Shown piece by piece: positions 56,647 through 64,000 of a DNA stretch of 64,000 bases (position 1 is the first letter of the stretch; each line of letters opens with the position of its first letter). Origin of the DNA: Ceriagrion tenellum (Eukaryota > Arthropoda > Insecta > Odonata > Coenagrionidae); NCBI GenBank assembly GCA_963169105.1, contig OY720639.1, positions 117,883,117-117,947,116 of the forward strand, written 5' to 3'. The notes beneath the pieces are model-generated. The model was not told the DNA's origin and searched no databases. It worked only from the letters and a program-made list of their open reading frames with translations. A program made the translations under genes and the position numbers.

Positions 56647-57884
56647 TTGTAAGAGAATATTTAATTTTCAAAAAGATGCGTATATGCTAACGCCGAGACG
56701 AATAATTACCTTATCCACTGATTGTATTCACACCCTCGGGGTATCAATTGTGGTTTTTGAAATAATATTGCGGAAGAAAAATGAAAACTGATTTCTCTAC
56801 CGGTTTTAATATGCCCTTTTACGATTTCGTCGGTCTTCGTTGAGCCTATGTTTATTCACACCTATCATCTTCTTTAATGATATTGGTTCCTTTATATCTA
56901 TTTAATCCATCAGAAATTTTGTCTCAATGTTTGGCAATAATATTCAGGCGGAAGAGACTTTTTAAAATGGCTAAATCGATGTGATGAGCACTTTTCTATT
57001 TCATATTGAAAATATACAACTTGGTCAATTCCACATCTTTTCCATTTCCCAAGGTTCATTCATACATGCCGACAATTCATTTAAAGTAGCTATAAACAAA
57101 CGGTGCCCGTCTGTATATTAATATGGATCGTATATGTTTTCTGTACTGCTGACTCGAAGTGATTTTGTGGAATAAAGCGTCGCCTCCGATCTACGCTTGG
57201 CTAATATCCATGTCTGTTATGTATGGTATTGGTAACGTGCCGATGTGGCTTCCCTAAACCGAACGGGATGTAACCATTCGGTAAGTACCCATTCTGTTCT
57301 CAAGAGGCTGTATACATGGATTTTTAGTCCTGTGTCTTCGATGTTCTTGGATAGCATGCTTACCTCCATTGCACCAGCGGAATCTCGCATTATATCTATG
57401 CTATTTATATATGCGTTGGGTGCATTTTTTACTGGAAGCATTTTATTGGCGATTGGCACCACTTTTCTGTCGCTGATCCGGACGAGAGAGGTAGAAAACT
57501 ACCCCTTCCTTAGTGAAGTAATGTGTAAGTTGTTTTTGCAGTAAATGTTTCTTTACACGTGTCCACGAGGTTCATTGAGCCTGCATCTTTCCGAGGGAAG
57601 GCATGAATTTCCTTGATTCACAAGTAGTATCTTGAATCATAGCTTACACGATTTATAGTAATATTTTTGACTAATGTCTGCCAGGTCTTTAATCTATGGA
57701 AAACGTATAATCTGAGGGGTTATTTCCACGCTAACGTGCCGACATAACCTCCCGTAACTGTCCTGGAGGTGCGAGGAGTACGAAAACTGACCATTCCGTC
57801 TCCTCAACTGCTGTAAAAACTAAACCGGGTGTCGAGCGTACTCTCCGAGCCGCCTCCTCGCGTCGTAAAAAAATACGCGCTCAC
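56647..57884. other. Unassigned
   Basis: The + frame 57245-57544 has a hydrophobic stretch (LFIYALGAFFTGSILLAIGT) that looks like a membrane segment and could be an exon piece, but I recognise no family. No gene is supported. Confidence 0.35.
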
Positions 57885-58473
57885 CTCTTTTTGAGGATGG
57901 CCACACATGCGAGGACGGTCGCGGAACTAGGTTCCGGAGTCCCGCGCGAGAGGGTAGCACCAGTCTGGGCCTATCGCTTCCCCCTCCACGGTCACTTTTT
58001 TATCCTCCTCCACCTCCTCCTCCCCTCTCCCCTCCCTTCCCGACTCCTCCAAGTGTCCCTCCTCCCACCTCGTTTCCCCTCCTCTCCTTCCATCCCTCCT
58101 TCCATACTAATTTGGCTCTTTCTAACCTCTGCGTCCTCCTCATACTACACCGCCATCCCTCCCGTACACTCCTCGCCCATCCTTCCCCAACTGATGACGC
58201 ACCATCTTTCTTTCACCTCCCTCCCCTCTAACTCCCCCCCCCTGCTTCCCCGTTCCCACCCCTCCGCCTCCTCTCGTCCTCCCCCTCCAGAACCCCACCC
58301 TCATCCGTCTCCTTCGAGACATCGAAGGGAAAAAATCGATAACAAAATGTTGATATTGAAAATCATTAAAGACCCTCCTTCGCTCCCCCTGCACCAACTC
58401 CTTCCACGGGCGCCCCGGCACTTTGAGGGGTTGGGGAACAAGGTTGGGGGTGGGGTGGATATGATGAGGGGTT

Positions 58474-58494
58474 GGGAATAGGGGAGGGGAAGGG
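58474..58494 (+). other. G-quadruplex motif
   Basis: Four runs of at least three G with loops AATA, A and AA. Confidence 0.75.
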
Positions 58495-58507
58495 AGGAGA
58501 GGTGTGA

Positions 58508-58528
58508 GGGGAGGGGCGGGAGAGGGGG
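58508..58528 (+). other. G-quadruplex motif
   Basis: Four runs of at least three G with loops A, C and AGA. Confidence 0.75.
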
Positions 58529-59420
58529 AGCGAGAGAGAGACGCACTCACAGGGGGCGGGGAGATGAAGTGGGCGGGGTGAAGAATCCCCTGCCGGCACA
58601 TTGATTGGTCCGGAGTTGATGGTCGAGGTAGGGAGGGCGGGAATGAGTCGAGGGCGGGTGGAGAAATTGGCGGAGGGGGCGGAACGGGGAGGGGGCGCGA
58701 GAAGGGGAGTGAGGGGAAGTGGGTTGGGGGAATGGGGAATGGAGGGGTGGTAAGGGAATATTAAAGGCAGGGCGGGAGAGTGTAGTCGAGGCGGGGAAGA
58801 GTCGGGGGCGGGGTGGTTGGACTTCGTGGCAGGGGACGGAGGGGGAAACGGGGGGGGAGGGAAAATCGGGGGTGGCTGGAAAGAGATGCAAAGGACCACG
58901 GGAAGGGGGGTGGAGGAGGCCCTGGTGAGGGGGGGGAATCTAGGATGTCTTTAAGACGAGAGAATGCGGGCCGATGGAACCCTGATCGAAACGGTTTTCG
59001 CCCTTCAAGCTTTTTCTGTCTCTCTTTTTTCCTCCGCGATTCATTCTTTCTCTCTTCCGTCCTTTTCTCTTTCATCTTCCCCTTCCCGTGCTCCCACACC
59101 CATTCCTCCTCTCCGTGGAACTTGCGGGGGAAACGCCACGAAATATTTTACGCTTTACCGGGCTGGGGAATGTCCTCGGAATTGTGCAAAGAGGATGCTG
59201 CAGCCAGCGCCACCCGCCTTCACTTTTTTTCTCTCCTTCCTTTTGGGATTGTTTCGGGTGGCGATAATGACATCCCCTGCCACCCTCCGCCCACCCCATA
59301 CCCTCCCTTTTCCTCCACCCACCCTCCCCCTCCTCCAGCGAGCATTCTCTTCCTTTGAGACCCAGAGGGCATTATCCCACGGGCGGCGGTGTCTGCGGCG
59401 GCCCGCCCCGGGATTATCAT

Positions 59421-59837
59421 ACAGTTTGCGGGTGGATTTCTTTTTCCCGTCGGATCTTTATGCATTCGGTGGCACCCAGGATCGTTCTTTTGACAATTTC
59501 GGCGTCTAAGCAAAACGTGAATTTTGTTGAATTACTTCACTACCGAAGTCTTTCTTTGATGCATGCAAGCCAAAGACATTTCGGGGCACCGCTGCAGGCC
59601 AGTGAGGATATATTTAAACTGAAAAACTGGCTGCTTTTGTGACAAAATCATCGTTGGCTCGAAAATTACATCGCGTGTGGCAAAAGAAACTTGCGTTTAA
59701 GTATAGCGTCGGTCACAATCGCCGTTTGTGTTGCAACGTGAGGGAAACTAGATGAACTTACAGACATTGGGACTATCTGAGGGATTTGATTTCCAGTTCT
59801 TCATTTGTTTTCCCCTGGACATTATCCGTATTATATG
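59421..59837. other. Unassigned
   Basis: No recognised features. Confidence 0.4.
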
Positions 59838-60290
59838 GATACTAGCTGACCCGTGCGAATATTTCGCACAGTATGCAGCTTCTTCCTGTTTCTTCCTTCT
59901 TTCTTCCTGTTCTTCTATCTGTTTCTTCCCATGGGCAATTATATGTTATTTATGTTTGTGTTAAAGATACATAACGTAAACATAAACGGTCACACTGATT
60001 GCACGTAAAATGTAAATAATAATGTAAATAATAAATGTAAATAAAATGTAAATAATAATAATAAATGTAAAATGTAAATAAAATTGCACGTAAAATGTAA
60101 ATAAACTAAACGTGTGTGTTAATAGATGGCGCCTCCTACAGTCTTTTAAGCACGTAACCATAGCCAACATATTAGTTGATTATCGCCAACCCTTCGTCTG
60201 TGTTCAATGACAGGTTCAAGAGGTCTGCCCCGTCCTCTTGGTCTGCCTCGAGGCCTGCCTTGTGAAGTTGTGCCTCTTTCCATTGTATAG
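59838..60290. mobile_element. Retroelement-like tail region with simple repeat
   Basis: ATACTAGCTGACCCGTGCGA at about 59839 resembles the CTAGCTGACCCG word common to retroelement tails in arthropod genomes (from general knowledge, not checked). A (TAAATGTAAA)-type AT-rich simple repeat runs about 60000-60112, bounded by two TTGCACGTAAAATGTAAATAA words (about 59999 and 60086). An AT-hook-like small frame is at 60146. Confidence 0.35.
60146..60283 (-). CDS. 45-codon frame with AT-hook-like motif
   Basis: Starts with ATG: MERGTTSQGRPRGRPRGRGR, then PLEPVIEHRRRVGDNQLICW. The repeated RGRPRGRGRP core fits the minor-groove AT-hook. It is very short and ends at a TAA. It is probably the broken N-terminus of a transposable-element protein; I cannot say which. 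A chance frame is possible. Confidence 0.3.
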   Translation of the reverse strand: MERGTTSQGRPRGRPRGRGRPLEPVIEHRRRVGDNQLICWLWLRA

Positions 60291-60701
60291 TTCTATAACA
60301 TTGAACGGGATGTATGCATGAGCAAGTTATGTTCATAAATGTTTACAAACTATTTTTGTAAGCGAATATCATATAAATATGAAATCAAAAAGTTTTAATT
60401 GAATTGACTTACCAGTACTATGTGCAATTCGTACTATTTTCATTTTAAACCTTTTTTTTTTGAAGTTTAGAATAAAAATAATGTGTGGAGTCGATATACC
60501 TCGAGCGAGTAATCGACATGGAAAAATTGAAACTTTTAAGTAAAATTAATGGGTAAATAGTGAAATTTGAGATTGAGATTGTATTTTTCGTCAGAAGCCG
60601 GTGATTCAACGTTTAAAATGATACCTCATTTATCACTGTAGGTGCAGTATTAACGGAGCATATACGGAATGACAGAAAAAGACCTTTCTGTAATAATATA
60701 T
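60291..60701. other. Unassigned
   Basis: AT-rich; no recognised features. Confidence 0.4.
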
Positions 60702-60985
60702 TCGATTTGGGGAGGCGATATTTGCGTCATAGGGGACAGGTGAGGGAGGAAGGGTGGAGAGAAACCCGGCGTCGGCATTAGCCTGCTCTTTACGAAAGGC
60801 GCCAAGGGGACCACAGTTTAACGTCTCATCCGACAGACGGATTACTGCACTTGTGCCCTCCACAAGACACTGAAGTAGGGATCGGGTTTCCTCTGAAATA
60901 TATCCTCCTCTGCAGGGATATGTGAACCCTGGTCGTCCGTATGGTTAGCCAGAACTCTAGCCACCACACCAACCCGATCCCCTCC
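60702..60985 (-). mobile_element. tRNA-derived SINE, copy 3
   Basis: Same family and body as 43504-43811 (GGGACAGGTGAGGGAGGAAGG, GAAACCCGGCGTCGGCATTA, GCGCCAAGGGGACCAC, CACCACACCAACCCGATCCC on the + strand). The B box carries a two-base insertion (near 60918-60928). The tail side has an internal deletion. No clear target duplication. Confidence 0.85.
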
Positions 60986-61485
60986 TTGCATTTATCGACC
61001 GCTAAGTAATTAACCAACCACTCATGAAAATTATTTAAAGTAGGTGACAGAGTTATAGGGCTTATTTTGAAGCATAACAGCCTCCTGAAAATACCAATGG
61101 ATGGAAAAGCAAATGGTAATTATTGCTAAGGAAGACTAAGGAAAGAATATTTTAGGCAACTGACCGTATGTTAAAATACTAACAGAAACTGTTATGAAAT
61201 TTAAGGCTAAAAAGTAAATATAGTTGAGTGATACAGCAAACAAATTAACGAACTGAAGATTGCTTATGATTTCGAGTTCACCAACTTCTTGTCCTTACCT
61301 TTGGCTAGTCGTCTTCTCCCGAAACCAGGTAGATGCCGGGCATTTTGATTGAATCCTTCCATCCGTCATATTTTCATTACATCCTTTCTAGTTTCAATAT
61401 TTCATTTACGTAATGAGTACGCAAATGTAAGTTAGCGTTCACGATTATCCAGCCTCAAGTGTTAAGGTAATTTAGACCTGTGTGC
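60986..61485. other. Unassigned
   Basis: No recognised features. Confidence 0.4.
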
Positions 61486-61625
61486 GTTCTTCCCGCATTG
61501 GACCATTCTCCATTAATTGTAAAATAGATTAGTAGACCATTAGTCTCAAATTGTTTTAGATTGTTGCAAAACGATTAGTGGACCATTGACAATTGTTCAC
61601 TAATATTCTGAGACGCGGGAAGAAC
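61486..61625. repeat. Small element with 11-bp inverted ends
   Basis: GTTCTTCCCGC (61486-61496) and GCGGGAAGAAC (61615-61625) bound 140 bp. Inside, GATTAGT.GACCATT occurs twice in direct orientation. It may be a tiny MITE. Confidence 0.4.
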
Positions 61626-62997
61626 CTGAACAATTCTAAGTTACTACAAAACCACGGATTCCGTCATACCAATTATAAAAGGTTCAAATTCACGTGAGAC
61701 CCTTTTGGTGGACCTCAGCTGTAACCCACTCGGGTTGATTGCACGGTTACCATATTTGTTCAAATATTGGACGTGTTCCAGCGAAATATACTGTCGATCC
61801 CTCCTTTCTTGGCCGAAATTTTTGCTCGTCTTTGGAATACGAGTTGGGTCATGTTCTAATCTATAAGAACTGTCATCGAGGAGACCACTATATGGTGACG
61901 TATTTGAGTCTTTGAGCGGAAGTTTGACTGTACCGTTTTTTTAGACTGCACATAGATTTTGAACTATTTTAGCGTCAATTATTTAAAAAAGTATTTAAAA
62001 TTTACAAAATATCCATGACAGCTGACAGTACTGAAGTCCTTGGTTCTTGTATTGTTTAGACATTTTTTCTGTTTGCATGAGCGTTATGCTGTTTGCGAGT
62101 TCACTTTCAGAAACTTCCGTCCCTCAGGTCACGGCCCTCCAACTCATTTTCAGTGAAACGTAAATGCCATCTCTGAAAGTTGTGGCATAATGCGGAAAGA
62201 TTGGTGCTTCAATGTTCTGTCGATTGTCGTCATTAGATATTCCCACTTATCCGCCATTCTGTCATATTCTTTTCCGTATTATTTTAACACTCTTATGAAC
62301 TCAGAGTGAACAATATTTTTTTATCCCTCGAAATTTGTTTGAGTTCTTTGAGCGTTTTATTTAATAAGTTGGACATTCCGACAACAATGTAAAATACATA
62401 ATGACTTATTCGCGCCTGAAACAGTTCCTAGATCCAGTATTCATTTTTCTACTGCATGACATAGAACTGTTCCAAATGAGCCGAAGAAATTAGAAAAAAA
62501 GAAATTAGTTCACAACTAGGAATTGAGTTATGAAAGAATTAAATTAGTTAGGTGAAGAAATTAAATTCCTTGGAAATGATCAACAGTTTCCATAACAGAG
62601 GTAATTATCGGAAAATCAAAATTAGGCTAAATAGATACATAATATTTATACCGCTAAATTTTATAGCAAATATCTTTGACAACAAATTAACATATGGTGG
62701 AATATAGGCACCCTTGTGGTAAACAACCAGTGTTGGAGTTGCCATCATATTAAGTTATCTTAACGAAAAAAGGAAAAAAACACAGCTGGCTGGTGCGGCC
62801 AAAACAGAACATTACAACATTGATTTTTATAAAGTAAAGAAACAGTTTTTTTAAATCATGTGTTCATTACATGAACAAGGCAAGGGGAAGGCAAGCAGCA
62901 AAAAAAACATTAATTACCTATGGTCATGAAGCAGAGTATTAACATAAAAACAAATTTACAAATTATACATTTCTCACTTCACTTTGTAGTTAAATAT
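61626..62997. other. Unassigned, partly probable LINE 3' UTR
   Basis: The A/T-rich part upstream of 62998 (about 62740-62997) follows the stop of the minus-strand LINE frame and is plausibly its 3' UTR. The rest has no recognised feature. Confidence 0.35.
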
Positions 62998-63235
62998 TTA
63001 GAAATATTTTTCAATATTTTCTATAGAAAACAACCATGTTTTCAAGTCTCGTAGACAAAATTTAACATGCTTTGCTGAGGCAACGCGGAATGGTAGGCGA
63101 TTAAACATTGTAGTTGCAAAATACAAGTAAGACCTTCTATAAGCTTCATTTTTAGGTTTTGGAACAGGTGCTCTATTCGTATAAATATTAGTTTAAAATT
63201 TATGACGCATTGACGTTCTTTTATGCATTTTTTTA
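62998..63235 (-). pseudogene. LINE ORF2 C-terminus (fifth family)
   Basis: The minus strand reads MHKRTSMRHKF, a stop, NIYTNRAPVPKPKNEAYRRS, YLYFATTMFNRLPFRVASAK, HVKFCLRDLKTWLFSIENIE, KYF and TAA at 62998-63000. The order ...VP..K....RS..Y.A...(F/W)N.LP - FK..LK.WL is the standard terminus of one group of non-LTR ORF2 proteins. One in-frame stop. Only about 75 codons remain. Confidence 0.7.
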
Positions 63236-64000
63236 TTCCTCACATAAAAAATTAAAAATAAATGTAAATTCTTCAAATTTATGATAAAAGTACAAACATA
63301 TGCGTAAATGATTGTTGGTGACGTCTATCCTTTGAACTATCGTCAAAGTTCTCTTTCAAATATTAAAATTGTAGAACTTGGAATGGATGCAAAATATAGC
63401 CTAACGTGTGGTTGATTCATCAAATGGACGCAGCGAACCAATATCACGCACGCGGCTTATAAATTGTCTCTAAAAAGCGGATGAGGTATGTGTTGGAGTG
63501 AATTCTTGAAGCAGTTATGCGTGAACGCGTCGTCTGAAAGTCTGAGAAAGTGAGGCAGTTGATTCGTCGTATAGGCGATGGATGTGGTGCTCCGCTGAAA
63601 AATGTGTCAGCCAGCCATAAGGATTTCCTTTTGTCCTGGAATGCCGGGACGTTCATTTCTGCCCTCCACAGTCATCAGCCGTTCGTTCGAGCCAATCGAC
63701 AGCCGGAGGCATTGGCTTTGATCGAAATGGCGTGAGAATAAATCATGGAGCGAATGTTTATGAACTCTTCTCAGGTTTATACTGCTGCCTCTCCATAATA
63801 GCATGACGCAGAAATTCTCACTCATGGACGCATTCAATAGGCGTTGATTTTCGAGGACACAATATGGGATGATAAAAAAATTTTTTCCCTCCTCAATGAG
63901 CAGGATATTTGCTATAATTTTATAAGTGTTCACTGAAAGGTTTGTGCACCCTTTTTCCAAAATACCCTCCGGATGAATGTTAATTCTATCGATATGATTT
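63236..64000. other. Unassigned end of window
   Basis: Overlapping frames on both strands (63444-63960) with no recognised motif. Confidence 0.4.

Larger units (their letters stand above)
57885..59420. other. Largest strand-switching C/G/C block (7)
   Basis: C/T-rich from about 57970 to 58400, then an abrupt change at about 58420 to G-rich until about 58945, then C/T-rich again to about 59345. G4-type motifs occur on the + strand at 58474-58494, 58508-58528 and about 58832-58861. Many long frames (up to 196 codons) lie here in up to five phases, all Pro/Ser or Gly/Arg-rich and mutually overlapping; none is accepted as a gene. Confidence 0.6.

Noticed and set aside
57891..59509. Frames of up to 196 codons, five phases overlapping
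   Set aside because: Low-complexity translations of C-rich and G-rich DNA; no domains.
1..64000. CRISPR array, prophage, operon or bacterial gene cluster
   Set aside because: No regularly spaced repeats, ribosome binding site-led gene runs or bacterial families are visible; the content is that of a repeat-rich animal genome.

Overview
The window looks like intergenic or intronic DNA from a repeat-rich animal genome, most likely an arthropod. The evidence is a mariner-type DNA transposon with TA target duplications, a Penelope-like element with a GIY-YIG endonuclease, several clades of 5'-truncated non-LTR retrotransposons (LINEs), tRNA-derived SINEs, and many small inverted-repeat elements. 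No bacterial gene organisation, rRNA, functional tRNA or CRISPR array is visible. I found no host gene I can name. Most long open frames are proline/serine/arginine-rich translations of C-rich or G-rich blocks, or antisense shadows of transposon genes. The species cannot be fixed from this sequence.

Layout. 1-7 kb: a C/G-skewed block, a direct repeat pair (1325/1860), the first hairpin foldback (5484-5694) and a second skewed block. 8-11 kb: a small PIF/Harbinger-like element carrying an inserted LINE tail, two more foldbacks, and a LINE 3' end. 12-16 kb: a CpG-rich non-repetitive patch, a duplicated repeat complex and a LINE C-terminus. 18.7-20 kb: a complete but frameshifted mariner. 20.8-22.8 kb: a LINE with its endonuclease domain but no RT catalytic core. 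23-24 kb: the Penelope-like GIY-YIG gene with a hammerhead-ribozyme-like motif in its 3' region. 25.7-27.3 kb: three retroelement insertions nested inside each other, each boundary marked by a target-site duplication. 27.8-32 kb: four more LINE remnants. 32-40 kb: mostly unassigned, with one tRNA-like SINE head. 40-46 kb: LINE remnants, a higher-order tandem repeat split by a SINE, and a MITE-like element. 46-57 kb: mostly unassigned, with SINEs and small inverted repeats. 57.9-59.4 kb: the largest strand-switching C/G block, with clustered G-quadruplex motifs. 59.8-64 kb: retroelement tails, a small AT-hook-like frame, a third SINE and a LINE C-terminus.

The parts do not form a pathway. They record overlapping transposition events, several of which can be put in relative order. 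The observations most worth follow-up are the three-layer nested insertion, the foldback family whose arms share hammerhead-like elements with the Penelope 3' region, the SINE-dated higher-order repeat, and the recurring strand-switching C/G blocks.
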